DNA of 64,000 nucleotides from assembly GCF_030814135.1 (NCBI RefSeq), contig NZ_JAUSUQ010000016.1, positions 1 through 64,000 of the forward strand, in the 5' to 3' direction. Made by a program: the position numbers and the translations under genes. The DNA comes from Caldalkalibacillus uzonensis (GTDB lineage Bacteria > Bacillota > Bacilli > Caldalkalibacillales > Caldalkalibacillaceae). The notes beneath the pieces are model-generated. The model saw only the letters and a program-made list of their open reading frames with translations, was not told the origin of the DNA and searched no databases. This document shows, piece by piece, positions 27,687 through 37,629 of the stretch; the first letter of the stretch is position 1, and the number at the start of each line of letters is the position of its first letter.

Positions 27687-27732
27687 AAAAAAACCATGTT
27701 GACGTGTGATGCCACGCTAACATGGTTTTTTA
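27687..27732. terminator. bidirectional terminator between rsmI and abrB
   Basis: The long inverted repeat AAAAAACCATGTT / AACATGGTTTTTT with an inner CGTG / CACG stem has A and T tracts on both sides, so it can end both convergent genes. Confidence 0.9.
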
Positions 27733-27743
27733 GTATCTGCCGC

Positions 27744-28037
27744 TTATTTTGTTTCCTGTTTTTTCAGATATTCTTCAAATACGGGCAACAGCTGGCGTAC
27801 TGCCTCAGGACTTAGAACCATTTTGCCATCATTGAGCACCAGGTTGTCTTCACTGATTTGTCCGGTAACCATACAGGCCATGCGAGGTTCATACTTTCTA
27901 AGGATAATTTTTTCCCCATCTACATAAATTTCAAGGGCATCTTTTTCGGCGATGCCTAATGTGCGGCGAAGTTCAATCGGAATCACTACCCTCCCCAGCT
28001 CGTCCACTTTGCGGACAATGCCTGTGCTTTTTAACAT
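27744..28037 (-). CDS. abrB: Transition-state regulator AbrB
   Basis: DNA-binding swapped-hairpin regulator that represses many post-exponential genes during growth. The N-terminal AbrB domain (TGIVRKVDELGRVVIPIELR) is almost identical to that of SpoVT. The C-terminal multimerisation part spans about residues 55-95. The 97-residue length is normal. GGAGAGGGG precedes the start on the minus strand. It is divergent from metS, as in B. subtilis. Its upstream region holds sigma-A promoters and two Spo0A boxes, indicating repression by Spo0A~P at sporulation onset. Confidence 0.97.
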   Translation of the reverse strand: MLKSTGIVRKVDELGRVVIPIELRRTLGIAEKDALEIYVDGEKIILRKYEPRMACMVTGQISEDNLVLNDGKMVLSPEAVRQLLPVFEEYLKKQETK

Positions 28038-28117
28038 ACTCTAATCCCCTCTCCTCATTTTAGAAATTTTTAAAAAAAACCATAAGCAATGTCAACTATC
28101 CTGAATGTCTTAGCCAC

Positions 28118-28146
28118 ATAATACCAATATTAGAGGAACAAGTCAA
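28118..28146 (-). promoter_or_regulatory. sigma-A promoter of abrB
   Basis: On the minus strand, TTGACT-N17-TATTAT, about 80 nt upstream of the start codon. A weaker second candidate is TTGACA-N17-TAAAAA at 28067-28095. A third, TTACAT-N17-AATAAT at 28190-28218, overlaps the Spo0A boxes. Confidence 0.7.
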
Positions 28147-28173
28147 TCACTTTTTTTACAAAAAAAGAGGTTT

Positions 28174-28200
28174 TTCAACAAAAAATACGATTATTCGACA
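28174..28200 (-). promoter_or_regulatory. tandem Spo0A boxes upstream of abrB
   Basis: The minus strand carries TGTCGAA (28194-28200, a perfect 0A box) and TGTTGAA (28174-28180, one mismatch). Their spacing is 20 bp centre to centre, about two helical turns. In B. subtilis abrB is repressed by Spo0A~P through such tandem boxes. Confidence 0.75.
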
Positions 28201-28237
28201 ATTATTCCGGTGATGTAAGCGCTTTATGTTTGCCTGC

Positions 28238-28266
28238 TTGACAAAAATGAGCATGTTAGGTATATT
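28238..28266 (+). promoter_or_regulatory. sigma-A promoter of metS
   Basis: TTGACA-N17-TATATT immediately before the T-box leader. The best consensus promoter on this strand of the gap. Confidence 0.85.
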
Positions 28267-28279
28267 CTAGGCAAAACAA

Positions 28280-28589
28280 GGAAACGACATAGCAGACTGG
28301 TATTATTTTGCAAGTGAATCATGTTGGTCTCAATGAACAGATGAGTACATGCCAGCCATTTATCACAGAGAGCCGGGGGAGCTGAAAACCGGTATAAATG
28401 GGGCATGGAAGATGGTCTGGGAGAGCTAATATCCGAGGGTTGAGTGTTGTGGATGAAGTCCTGAGGGTGTTACGTTGCCCCGCGTTAAGGGGACAGTCCT
28501 AGACTGGCTGAGCCTGCTTTTGCGAGAAAGCAGGGAAAAAGGGTGGTACCGCGGGTGACTCCCGTCCCTTTGGGGATGGGGGTTTTTTA
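28280..28589 (+). promoter_or_regulatory. T-box riboswitch leader of metS
   Basis: The leader senses uncharged tRNA-Met. It carries the conserved T-box AGGGTGGTACCGCG (28540-28553) that pairs with the tRNA acceptor end. This is followed by a terminator with arms ACTCCCGTCCC / GGGATGGGGGT and six T. Upstream the stem I region contains an ATG (28341-28343) that is a candidate Met specifier codon. A stem like AGAGAGCCGG...ACCGG is also present. Uncharged tRNA would stabilise the antiterminator and raise metS expression. Confidence 0.93.
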
Positions 28590-28640
28590 TTTGTCGATAG
28601 TTGGACTCCATTAATTGCTGGTTGGACGAGCAGGTTTTAA

Positions 28641-30665
<2,025 letters not shown>

Positions 30666-30673
30666 ACAGATAT

Positions 30674-30700
30674 GAGAGGGTGTCTGCCACCCTCTTTTTC
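30674..30700 (+). terminator. metS terminator
   Basis: GAGAGGGTG / CACCCTC hairpin with a 5-nt loop and a T run. Confidence 0.85.
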
Positions 30701-30737
30701 CTCTCTAGACCGAAGAAAGGCTCAAAGGAGGTTTAAC

Positions 30738-31535
30738 ATGCTTTTTGATACACATGCACACATTAATGATGCCCGGTTTGATCAGGACCGGAGTGAAGTG
30801 ATTGAACGGGCTCGAAGAGAGGGTGTCTCTCTGATCGTCAATGTGGGTTACAACCATCAAACCATGACAGACACCATTCGTCTGGCTGAGACCTATGATT
30901 TTATTTATGCCGCTGTGGGCTGGCATCCCCATGATGCCAAAGACTGCGATGATGACGCTTTCAAGCGCATTGAACAATTGGCCAGTACCCATCCCAAAGT
31001 GGTCGCAGTCGGGGAAATGGGGTTGGATTACTACTGGGACAATTCACCCCGGGATGTCCAGGCCGAGGTATTCCGCCAACAGATTGACCTGGCCAAGCGG
31101 GTTAACAAACCGATCATTATCCATAACCGGGAAGCTGATGCAGACGTATTGGCCATTCTCAAAGAGGAGGGAGCTGCGGAAGTAGGCGGCATCATGCATT
31201 GTTTTGGCGGTGATAAGGAGCTGGCCCGCCAATGTTTGGAGCTTAATTTTTATATTTCATTTGGCGGCCCGCTTACTTTTAAAAATGCTGAATTACCCAA
31301 AGAAGTGGCGCAGTATGTCCCTCTGGACCGCTTGCTGATTGAAACAGACTGTCCTTACCTGGCGCCCCACCCCTTGCGCGGCAAACGCAATGAACCGGGC
31401 TATGTCCGCTATGTGGCTGAAAAGCTGGCCGAGCTGAGGGGGCTCAGTGTGGAGGAGATCAGCCGCGTCACCCTGGAGAATGGCAAACGCCTGTTTAGAC
31501 TGAATGAGAACAAAAGAAATGAGTGTACGGAATGA
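30738..31535 (+). CDS. TatD family metal-dependent hydrolase (YabD/DayD type)
   Basis: TIM-barrel metalloenzyme of the TatD DNase family. It shows the metal-binding N-terminus FDTHAHI (HxH) and GEMGLDYYWDNS. Further on are IIHNREAD, MHCFGGDKE and the C-terminal ETDCPYLAPHPLRGKRN. The 265 residues match the family. It may act as a D-aminoacyl-tRNA deacylase (DayD) or as a nuclease. The sequence alone does not decide. AAAGGAGG lies 7 nt before the ATG. Its stop overlaps the start of rnmV (ATGA). Confidence 0.93.
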   Translation: MLFDTHAHINDARFDQDRSEVIERARREGVSLIVNVGYNHQTMTDTIRLAETYDFIYAAVGWHPHDAKDCDDDAFKRIEQLASTHPKVVAVGEMGLDYYWDNSPRDVQAEVFRQQIDLAKRVNKPIIIHNREADADVLAILKEEGAAEVGGIMHCFGGDKELARQCLELNFYISFGGPLTFKNAELPKEVAQYVPLDRLLIETDCPYLAPHPLRGKRNEPGYVRYVAEKLAELRGLSVEEISRVTLENGKRLFRLNENKRNECTE

Positions 31536-32089
31536 GAATCAAAGAAGTGATTGTGGTAGAAGGACGCAATGATACGATAAAAATTCAGCAGGCCGTGGAG
31601 GCAGACACGATTGAGACCGGCGGCTCTGCCCTTAATGCAGAGGTGCTGGAACGCATCAGGCTGGCGCAAGAGCGGCGTGGCGTGATTATTTTGACCGACC
31701 CGGACTATCCGGGGGAAGCGATCCGCCAACAAATCTCCCAGGCTGTTCCCGGTTGCCGGCATGCGTTTATCCCCAGGGAGCAAGCCCTGGCCACCAGCGG
31801 CAAGTGCGGGGTGGAACATGCGCAAGTGGAGGTGATCCGCCAAGCCTTGAAGGAGGCTCGGAGAGTCAAGGAACGGGCAGAGAGCGAAGTCTCTTGGGAA
31901 CAGCTGGTCTCCTCCGGTCTGGTGGGCGGAAACAGGGCAAAGGTAATGAGGGGAAAAATGGGTCAACAGTTAGGAATCGGCTATGGCAATGCCAAACAAT
32001 TTTATAAGCGGCTGCATATGTTTGCCATCACCAGGGCTGAATTTGAGGCGGCTTTACAACAGGTACTGAAGGAGGTGCCCCCGGCTTGA
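31532..32089 (+). CDS. rnmV: Ribonuclease M5
   Basis: Toprim-domain RNase that matures 5S rRNA with uL18. The N-terminal Toprim is read as [13 protein letters not shown] and [11 protein letters not shown], followed by EHAQVEVI and a C-terminal DUF4093-like part. It has 185 residues, like B. subtilis RnmV (186). The ATG is chosen by the match of MRIKE to the family N-terminus and by its 4-nt overlap with tatD. A GTG three codons earlier is an alternative. It sits directly before rsmA as in other Firmicutes. Confidence 0.95.
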   Translation: MRIKEVIVVEGRNDTIKIQQAVEADTIETGGSALNAEVLERIRLAQERRGVIILTDPDYPGEAIRQQISQAVPGCRHAFIPREQALATSGKCGVEHAQVEVIRQALKEARRVKERAESEVSWEQLVSSGLVGGNRAKVMRGKMGQQLGIGYGNAKQFYKRLHMFAITRAEFEAALQQVLKEVPPA

Positions 32090-32958
32090 AAGAGATTGCC
32101 AGTCCAGGAAGAACCAAAATGCTGCTGGAGAAGTACGGTTTTTCCTTTAAAAAAAGCTTGGGTCAAAACTTTTTGATTGACACGAACGTTCTCCGTACAG
32201 CGGTGAAAGCGGCTGAAGTGGATGAAACAACGGGTGTGATCGAGGTCGGTCCGGGGATCGGTGCTTTGACCGAGCAACTGGCCAAGCAGGCTGGCCGTAT
32301 AGTGGCCTTTGAAATTGACCAGCGTCTCCTCCCCATTCTCCAGGAGTCTTTGCAACCTTATGATAATGTGCGTATTATCCACCAGGATGTATTGAAAGTT
32401 AACCTGAAGGAGGTTGTGGAGACCTACTTTGAAGGAATGGGCAAGATTAAGGTGGTGGCCAATCTGCCTTATTATGTTACGACGCCGATTTTGTTTCATT
32501 TTATTGAAAGCGGGCTCAGGTTTGAGCATATGGTGCTCATGGTACAGAGAGAAGTGGCTGACCGTCTTACCGCTAAGGCTGGGAGCAAAGATTACGGCTC
32601 CCTGACCGTGTGTGTACAATATTATGCTGAGCCACAGTTGATTAAGGTGGTGCCTAAAACCGTTTTTGTACCCAAGCCCAAAGTGGATTCAGCACTGGTT
32701 AAACTGACCTTAAGAACGGAACCGCCTGTGCAAGTTGCTGATGAAACCTTGTTTTTTAAAACCGTCAGAGCATGCTTTCATCAGCGGCGCAAAACGTTGC
32801 TCAACAATTTATTGCATCAGTTGATCGATAAGAAGCGCAAAACAGAGCTGTTAAAGGTGTTGGATGAATTGGGGATCGCTCCCACACGCCGGGGGGAAAC
32901 ATTGACCATTGATGAGTTTGCCCGCCTGGCCAACCGCTTGCAGACGCTGGTTGACTGA
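32086..32958 (+). CDS. rsmA: 16S rRNA dimethyladenosine transferase
   Basis: KsgA methyltransferase that dimethylates A1518 and A1519 in helix 45 during 30S assembly. It has the SAM motif [13 protein letters not shown], the NLPYYVTTP catalytic motif and the N-terminal KSLGQNFL segment. The length is 290 residues. The start is a TTG with GAAGGAGGTG 8 nt upstream, overlapping the rnmV stop codon. This arrangement supports translational coupling. Confidence 0.97.
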   Translation: MKEIASPGRTKMLLEKYGFSFKKSLGQNFLIDTNVLRTAVKAAEVDETTGVIEVGPGIGALTEQLAKQAGRIVAFEIDQRLLPILQESLQPYDNVRIIHQDVLKVNLKEVVETYFEGMGKIKVVANLPYYVTTPILFHFIESGLRFEHMVLMVQREVADRLTAKAGSKDYGSLTVCVQYYAEPQLIKVVPKTVFVPKPKVDSALVKLTLRTEPPVQVADETLFFKTVRACFHQRRKTLLNNLLHQLIDKKRKTELLKVLDELGIAPTRRGETLTIDEFARLANRLQTLVD

Positions 32959-32981
32959 ACAAAAAAACGGAGCGGTATAGG

Positions 32982-33009
32982 CACCCTCTTCTCCCCTGGG
33001 CATAAGATA
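32982..33009 (+). promoter_or_regulatory. putative sigma-K promoter of yabG
   Basis: CACC-N15-CATAAGATA fits the sigma-K consensus (mACm-N15-17-CATAnnnTA) with no mismatch. yabG is sigma-K dependent in B. subtilis. The start point would lie only about 12 nt before the start codon, so the leader is very short. Confidence 0.55.
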
Positions 33010-33027
33010 GAGCAGGGAGGGGTAGGG

Positions 33028-33852
33028 ATGACATTTCAAGTTGGTGATATTGTTGCGCGCAAATCATATGGAGCTGATGTTCACTTTCGGATCGTCTCCA
33101 TTGATCATACAGGCACCATCGCTGAACTAAAAGGCATTGATATGCGTTTGTGGGCCGACGCCCCCCTGGACGATTTGGTTCACGTGGATGAAGAAGTTCG
33201 GGGTCGGGTCAGGGAACGGGAAGTAGAACAAACGTCCAGTTCCGTGAAAGAATTAAAAGAGAACAGAGAGATGGGGGATAGCCTGTTTAAGCTCCCTGGC
33301 CGTGTCCTGCACATTGACGGAGATGCGAATTATTTAAAAAAATGTCTTTCTTTATACCGGGCACTGGACATCCCCGTTTACGGCGTGCATATGGCTGAAG
33401 AGGAAATTCCGGATCGTATTTATACCCTTTTGACGTATGTCAAACCGGATGTACTGGTGATTACGGGGCACGATGCCTACCTGCGTTCACGGGGGGACAA
33501 ACATGAGTTGAAGGCCTACCGCCATTCCCAGTATTTTAAACAAGCGGTTCAAGTGGCCAGGCAATTTGAGCGCAACCGGGATAATCTGATTATTTTCTCC
33601 GGTGCATGCCAATCCCATTTTGAAGCACTGATTGAGGCGGGAGCCAATTATGCGTCTTCTCCCGACCGGGTCAATATTCATTGCCTGGATCCCGTTTACA
33701 TTGTGGAAAAGGCATGCTATACTCCGATCGACCGCATTATTGATTTAAGACATGTGTTACAGTATTCGGTGACCGGAAGCTCCGGGCTGGGTGGTATTGA
33801 TACGCGGGGGACGTTTCGGCAGGGGTTGCCCAAAATTGCCTATGAAACCTGA
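33028..33852 (+). CDS. yabG: Sporulation-specific protease YabG
   Basis: Mother-cell cysteine-type protease that trims spore coat proteins and supports their cross-linking. It has 274 residues (B. subtilis 290). An N-terminal SH3-like part (FQVGDIVARKSYGADVHFRI) is followed by the protease domain. Candidate catalytic residues are the His in VITGHDAYLRSRGDKHE and the Cys in FSGACQSHFEALIEAG. These are inferred from studies of clostridial YabG. GGAGGGG precedes the ATG. It lies between rsmA and veg, as in B. subtilis. Confidence 0.93.
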   Translation: MTFQVGDIVARKSYGADVHFRIVSIDHTGTIAELKGIDMRLWADAPLDDLVHVDEEVRGRVREREVEQTSSSVKELKENREMGDSLFKLPGRVLHIDGDANYLKKCLSLYRALDIPVYGVHMAEEEIPDRIYTLLTYVKPDVLVITGHDAYLRSRGDKHELKAYRHSQYFKQAVQVARQFERNRDNLIIFSGACQSHFEALIEAGANYASSPDRVNIHCLDPVYIVEKACYTPIDRIIDLRHVLQYSVTGSSGLGGIDTRGTFRQGLPKIAYET

Positions 33853-33901
33853 ATTGTCCGAGATCGGTCACTTAAACAGGTTATTTGAAATAAAATTGTT
33901 G

Positions 33902-33931
33902 TTGACAAAGGAATTGTCCAGTTGCTATAAT
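33902..33931 (+). promoter_or_regulatory. upstream sigma-A promoter of veg
   Basis: TTGACA-N18-TATAAT, both hexamers perfect. Confidence 0.8.
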
Positions 33932-33942
33932 TAACAATTTAT

Positions 33943-33971
33943 TTGACTAAACAAGACCACCGTGGTATAAT
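33943..33971 (+). promoter_or_regulatory. downstream sigma-A promoter of veg
   Basis: TTGACT-N17-TATAAT. The spacer holds an inverted repeat ACCAC-C-GTGGT (33956-33966). The 5' leader from this promoter would be only about 15 nt. Confidence 0.8.
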
Positions 33972-33992
33972 AATATCCGTGAGGTGGTCAAT

Positions 33993-34271
33993 GTGGCAAA
34001 AAATGCGTTAATCGACATTAAACGCAATCTTGACCAATACATTGGTCGACGCATTACCCTGAAGGCCAACGGCGGACGGAGAAAGACCATTCAGCGCTCA
34101 GGGGTGCTTGAAGAGACATATCCATCCGTCTTCATCGTAAAACTGGACGAAGATCAACATGCCTTTAAACGTGTTTCTTATAGTTACGCCGACATTCTGA
34201 CAGAAACAGTGGAGCTCACCGTCTGTGCAGATAATGACAAGCAGATTAAAATTACTTACAACCAGCAGTAG
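33993..34271 (+). CDS. veg: Veg family protein, biofilm regulation
   Basis: Small highly expressed protein with an SH3-like beta-barrel. In B. subtilis it stimulates biofilm genes by opposing SinR. The 92-residue protein has the invariant block [19 protein letters not shown] and [15 protein letters not shown]. The GTG with GAGGTGG 5 nt upstream is chosen. An in-frame GTG three codons earlier lies within that site. Two strong promoters precede it and a terminator overlaps its stop codon. Confidence 0.95.
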   Translation: MAKNALIDIKRNLDQYIGRRITLKANGGRRKTIQRSGVLEETYPSVFIVKLDEDQHAFKRVSYSYADILTETVELTVCADNDKQIKITYNQQ

Positions 34272-34293
34272 ACCAGGTCTACTGTCTTTTTTT
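34265..34293 (+). terminator. veg terminator
   Basis: CAGTAGACC / GGTCTACTG with a single-base loop centre (four or more loop bases after fraying), followed by a T run. The veg stop codon lies in the 5' arm. Confidence 0.88.
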
Positions 34294-34334
34294 GCTTTGA
34301 AATTGGGCTGCCTTATATTTGCTATTAAGCTGTC

Positions 34335-34364
34335 CTTATAATTACCGACAGGCAGGTGATACTA
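34335..34364 (+). promoter_or_regulatory. putative sigma-G promoter of sspF
   Basis: CTTATA-N17-GATACTA resembles the forespore consensus TGAATA-N17/18-CATACTA, 38 nt before the start codon. Confidence 0.5.
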
Positions 34365-34402
34365 AACACGATCGTTTCTATCGCACCCGGGAGGGATGAT
34401 CT

Positions 34403-34588
34403 GTGCCGAGACGCCGTGGCGTGATGTCTGAGCAGTTGAAGGAAGAGATAGCCAAAGAGCTGGGCTTTTACGATGTCGTCCAAAGGGAAGGTTGGGGCGG
34501 CATCCGTGCCCGTGACGCCGGAAACATGGTCAAACGGGCCATTGAGATAGCTGAACAACAGCTGGTTCAAAGCAGACAGTCCAAATAA
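34403..34588 (+). CDS. sspF: Small acid-soluble spore protein, alpha/beta type (SspF)
   Basis: DNA-binding protein of the forespore related to SASPs that protect spore DNA. The 61-residue protein begins [20 protein letters not shown] and has the conserved [19 protein letters not shown] segment, as in B. subtilis SspF. The start is GTG with GGGAGGGATGATCT before it. It sits between veg and ispE, as expected. A sigma-G-like promoter and a strong terminator make it a single-gene unit. Confidence 0.96.
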   Translation: MPRRRGVMSEQLKEEIAKELGFYDVVQREGWGGIRARDAGNMVKRAIEIAEQQLVQSRQSK

Positions 34589-34661
34589 TCTGCATCAGGC
34601 ATAGGCAAGCAGAAGGAAAGCGACCCAAACTGGATCTTGACCATCAAGATAGAAACGATCA

Positions 34662-34688
34662 GGCCGGGGCTAGGCTCCCCGGCTTTTG
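34662..34688 (+). terminator. sspF terminator
   Basis: GCCGGGG / CCCCGGC hairpin with a 7-nt loop, followed by TTTT. Confidence 0.85.
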
Positions 34689-34763
34689 ACTGTGCAAAAA
34701 CGTGAACTTCGTGATAAAATGGTTTAACGGTGACGCTGAGAAAGGATATTGGAGCGATTATGG

Positions 34764-35621
34764 ATGACAGTGTTGATGAAAGCACCGGCAAAAATTAACC
34801 TGACCTTAGATGTTTTATATAAACGGACAGACGGTTATCACGAAGTGGAAATGGTGATGACAACCATTGATCTGGCCGATCGTCTGGAACTTAAACCCAG
34901 GGACGACGGGAATATTGTGGTGGAAACCTCAGCCAGTTTTGTGCCGGCTGATGAACGCAATCTGGCTTATCAGGCAGCTAAGCTGATGCAAGAGCGCTTT
35001 GGCGTGGCCCAGGGTGTTTCCATTGCGATCGAAAAACATATTCCAGTAGCGGCCGGTTTGGCGGGGGGCTCAAGTGATGCAGCCGCCACGATAAAAGGGT
35101 TGAATCAATTGTGGCAATTGGGCTTAAGTACGGAAGAAATGGCCGCTTTGGGGGCTGAAATTGGCTCTGATGTCTCCTTTTGTGTCTATGGGGGAACGGC
35201 TTTGGCCACAGGACGTGGGGAACAGATTACACCTCTGCCCGGGCCGCCGCCGTTTTGGGTCGTGTTGGCCAAGCCGCCCATTGGCGTGTCAACGGCTCAT
35301 GTCTATCAGCATTTAGATTTGTCCCGCGTCAGTGAGCGTCCCCGGGCCAAGCAGATGATCCAGGCTCTCTCGGAACAAAATTTCCTCTTGCTGGTCCAAA
35401 GTTTGGGCAATGTGTTGGAAACGGTGACGTTGCAAAAATATCCAGTGGTCAAGCATCTCAAACAGAAGATGGTTGAGTTTGGAGCAGATGGCGTGCTCAT
35501 GTCAGGCAGCGGCCCCACCGTTTTCGCTCTGACGCAAAAAGAATCCCGGGCTCAGCGCATATACAACGGGTTGAAGGGATTTTGCCACGATGTCTACATG
35601 GTTCGTTCAACAGGTGCGTAA
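34764..35621 (+). CDS. ispE: 4-diphosphocytidyl-2-C-methyl-D-erythritol kinase
   Basis: GHMP kinase of the MEP isoprenoid pathway that phosphorylates CDP-ME at the 2-hydroxyl. It has [12 protein letters not shown], the ATP loop [15 protein letters not shown] and the C-terminal [12 protein letters not shown] motif. The length is 285 residues. The ATG is set by GGAG 9 nt upstream and by the usual distance to [12 protein letters not shown] five codons earlier is less likely. Confidence 0.97.
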   Translation: MTVLMKAPAKINLTLDVLYKRTDGYHEVEMVMTTIDLADRLELKPRDDGNIVVETSASFVPADERNLAYQAAKLMQERFGVAQGVSIAIEKHIPVAAGLAGGSSDAAATIKGLNQLWQLGLSTEEMAALGAEIGSDVSFCVYGGTALATGRGEQITPLPGPPPFWVVLAKPPIGVSTAHVYQHLDLSRVSERPRAKQMIQALSEQNFLLLVQSLGNVLETVTLQKYPVVKHLKQKMVEFGADGVLMSGSGPTVFALTQKESRAQRIYNGLKGFCHDVYMVRSTGA

Positions 35622-35658
35622 AGACACACCCTGTTATTGGCCGGCGAAGCCGCTGAAC

Positions 35659-35687
35659 TTGTTAAAGCCGTATAAAAGTGGTATATT
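35659..35687 (+). promoter_or_regulatory. sigma-A promoter of purR
   Basis: TTGTTA-N17-TATATT, with the -10 box 34 nt upstream of the purR start. Confidence 0.7.
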
Positions 35688-35694
35688 AGCCTCA

Positions 35695-35707
35695 AATATT
35701 CGGGTTT
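35695..35707 (-). promoter_or_regulatory. PurBox-like site in the purR leader
   Basis: The minus strand reads AAACCCGAATATT, matching 11 of 13 positions of the PurR box AWWWCCGAACWWT. It lies just after the -10 box, a place suited to autorepression. No second half-site was found. Confidence 0.4.
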
Positions 35708-35721
35708 TGGGAGGCATTCCG

Positions 35722-36549
35722 GTGAAAAAACTGAAACGAAGCGCCAGATTGGCTGATATGATGCAGTATTTAATCAGACGGCCCCATCAGCTCATCCCCT
35801 TGACCCTGTTTAAAGAGCGGTACCAAGCAGCCAAATCTTCTATTAGCGAGGACTTGCAGATCATTAAGGAAACAATGGACATGAGTGGATTAGGTGAGTT
35901 GCTGACGGTGCCTGGTGCGGCTGGAGGGGTGAAATATATCCCTGCTGTAGATTTAGGGCGTATCAAGAGCTGGGTGGAAGAACTAAGAGCAGGGCTGGAA
36001 GATCCCGACCGTTTGCTACCCGGGGGTTATCTGTATATGAGTGACTATCTGAGCCAACCCCAAGTGGTCAACCGGATCGGCCAAATTTTTAGCTCACAGT
36101 TTCGGGATAGCAGTGTAGATTATGTGATCACCGTCGAAACGAAGGGCATTCCGCTGGCTTATGCCACCAGCCAGTATCTTAATGTCCCCTTTGTGATTGT
36201 GCGCCGGGACCACCGGGTGACAGAGGGTTCAGTGGTCAGCATTAATTATGTCTCCGGTTCAACCAAGCGCATCCAAACCATGTCCCTTGCCCGCCGCAGT
36301 ATGAAACCAAACAGCAAAGTCTTGATTGTGGATGACTTTATGAAAGCGGGCGGCACAATTAGGGGGATGATGGATCTGCTGAAGGAGTTTGAAGCGGAAG
36401 TGGCAGGAGCTTGTGTGTTTGTGGAATCTTTGGCCACAACGGAGAAGCTGGTGGAAAATGTTTACTCATTATTACGTTTAGGTGACGTGGATATTAAGGA
36501 GAGAACCATTGCCATGCAATTAGGCAGTATTTTTGATCATGAATTATAA
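35722..36549 (+). CDS. purR: Purine operon repressor PurR
   Basis: Represses purine genes and is released by PRPP. It has an N-terminal winged-helix domain (residues about 1-75, [20 protein letters not shown]) and a phosphoribosyltransferase-like domain. The PRPP-binding motif is [13 protein letters not shown]. It has 275 residues, close to B. subtilis PurR (285). The GTG start has GGGAGG upstream. The reading frame is open further upstream but that part overlaps ispE. It is followed by ridA. Confidence 0.96.
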   Translation: MKKLKRSARLADMMQYLIRRPHQLIPLTLFKERYQAAKSSISEDLQIIKETMDMSGLGELLTVPGAAGGVKYIPAVDLGRIKSWVEELRAGLEDPDRLLPGGYLYMSDYLSQPQVVNRIGQIFSSQFRDSSVDYVITVETKGIPLAYATSQYLNVPFVIVRRDHRVTEGSVVSINYVSGSTKRIQTMSLARRSMKPNSKVLIVDDFMKAGGTIRGMMDLLKEFEAEVAGACVFVESLATTEKLVENVYSLLRLGDVDIKERTIAMQLGSIFDHEL

Positions 36550-36566
36550 CAGGGAGGTTGTGCAAG

Positions 36567-36956
36567 ATGAGCGAATTGAAAAAAGTTGAAACACAGGAGG
36601 CACCGCGAGCAATCGGACCTTATTCCCAAGCTATTCAGGTTGGTTCGCTGGTGTTTACCTCAGGCCAAATTCCGCTCACGCCAGACGGGAAGCTTGTGGA
36701 AGGTGATGTACAGGCCCAAACGAGACAAGTGCTGGCCAATTTGGAAGCGGTGTTGAAGGCAGCCGGCGCCACCTTGAATGACGTGATTAAAACAACGGTG
36801 TTTATTAAGGATATGGACGAGTTTGCCCAAGTCAATGAAGTGTACGGCCAGGTTTTCGGAAATCATCAGCCGGCCCGTTCCTGTGTGGAAGTAGCCAGAC
36901 TGCCTAAAGATGTTAAAGTTGAAATTGAGTGTGTGGCCCGCATTCCGGAGAAGTAG
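36567..36956 (+). CDS. ridA: Reactive enamine/imine deaminase RidA (YabJ)
   Basis: Hydrolyses reactive enamines produced by PLP enzymes. The trimeric YjgF-fold protein of 129 residues has [23 protein letters not shown] and the active-site arginine block [26 protein letters not shown] lies 9 nt before the chosen ATG. A TTG three codons upstream is less likely. The purR-ridA-spoVG order equals B. subtilis. Confidence 0.96.
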   Translation: MSELKKVETQEAPRAIGPYSQAIQVGSLVFTSGQIPLTPDGKLVEGDVQAQTRQVLANLEAVLKAAGATLNDVIKTTVFIKDMDEFAQVNEVYGQVFGNHQPARSCVEVARLPKDVKVEIECVARIPEK

Positions 36957-37055
36957 ATAGGCGTGCCCCAAACAGGAGTTTCCCAAAGCGGAAACAGATT
37001 GGGTCTGGGAGCATATCATTACCTCAAAAAAATTTAAAAAATTTAAAGGAAATGA

Positions 37056-37082
37056 GCAGGAATTTTGCCACCTGTGTTGAAA
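37056..37082 (+). promoter_or_regulatory. putative sigma-H promoter of spoVG
   Basis: GCAGGAATT-N11-GTTGAAA against the sigma-H consensus RnAGGAwWW-N11/12-RnnGAAT: the -35 is perfect and the -10 has one mismatch. An A/T-rich tract at about 37027-37055 lies just upstream, as in the B. subtilis spoVG promoter where AbrB binds. Confidence 0.75.
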
Positions 37083-37130
37083 TGATAAAGCATAAATCAT
37101 GATCATTTTGGCAAAAGGTGGTGTTTTCTC

Positions 37131-37415
37131 GTGGAAGTGACTGATGTCAGACTGCGGCGGGTACACACCGAGGGACGGATGAGGGCGATTGCCTCCATTA
37201 CCATCGATAACGAATTTGTCGTTCATGATATCCGGGTCATCGATGGTAACAACGGCATGTTTGTGGCTATGCCTTCCAAACGCACACCAGACGGTGAATT
37301 CCGTGACATCGCCCATCCCATTTCTTCTGCAACCCGTGAAAAAATACAAAAAGCGGTCCTGGCCGAATATGAGGCCCAAGGAGAAAGAGAAGAATTAGAA
37401 GCTGGTGCTTCCTAA
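37131..37415 (+). CDS. spoVG: Septation regulator SpoVG
   Basis: Small nucleic-acid-binding regulator of septation and post-exponential functions. The 94-residue protein begins [21 protein letters not shown] and contains DNNEFVVHD-type and [22 protein letters not shown] blocks typical of the family. The start is GTG with AAAGGTGGTG upstream. The sigma-H-like promoter and A/T-rich upstream tract predict induction at the transition state and repression by AbrB, whose gene is also in this window. Confidence 0.97.
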   Translation: MEVTDVRLRRVHTEGRMRAIASITIDNEFVVHDIRVIDGNNGMFVAMPSKRTPDGEFRDIAHPISSATREKIQKAVLAEYEAQGEREELEAGAS

Positions 37416-37444
37416 AAGCAGGTGCTAGATCAAGTTGCCCTTGT

Positions 37445-37491
37445 AGCCACCTGGCCAATGATGTTGGCTCAGGGTGGCTTTCCCTGTTTTG
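37445..37491 (+). terminator. spoVG terminator
   Basis: Long hairpin: AGCCACC / GGTGGCT outer stem and GCCAA / TTGGC inner stem, then TTCCCTGTTTT. Confidence 0.7.
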
Positions 37492-37559
37492 TAGGCATGA
37501 AGATCTGACGGTCAAGTTAGGTCTTCTTTTTTTATGGCATGTTTACATATTTTGATTCC

Positions 37560-37588
37560 TTGAAAAAGAGATGGGATTAAGCTATAGT
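37560..37588 (+). promoter_or_regulatory. putative sigma-A promoter of glmU
   Basis: TTGAAA-N17-TATAGT, 41 nt before the glmU start. Confidence 0.6.
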
Positions 37589-37629
37589 CAATATCAGAAA
37601 TGATCCGATTCTGTATGTGGAGGTATATG

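Noticed and set aside
36660-37379. Minus-strand open frame of about 240 codons spanning ridA and spoVG
   Set aside because: It crosses two conserved genes and the spoVG promoter, and its composition is that of a shadow frame.
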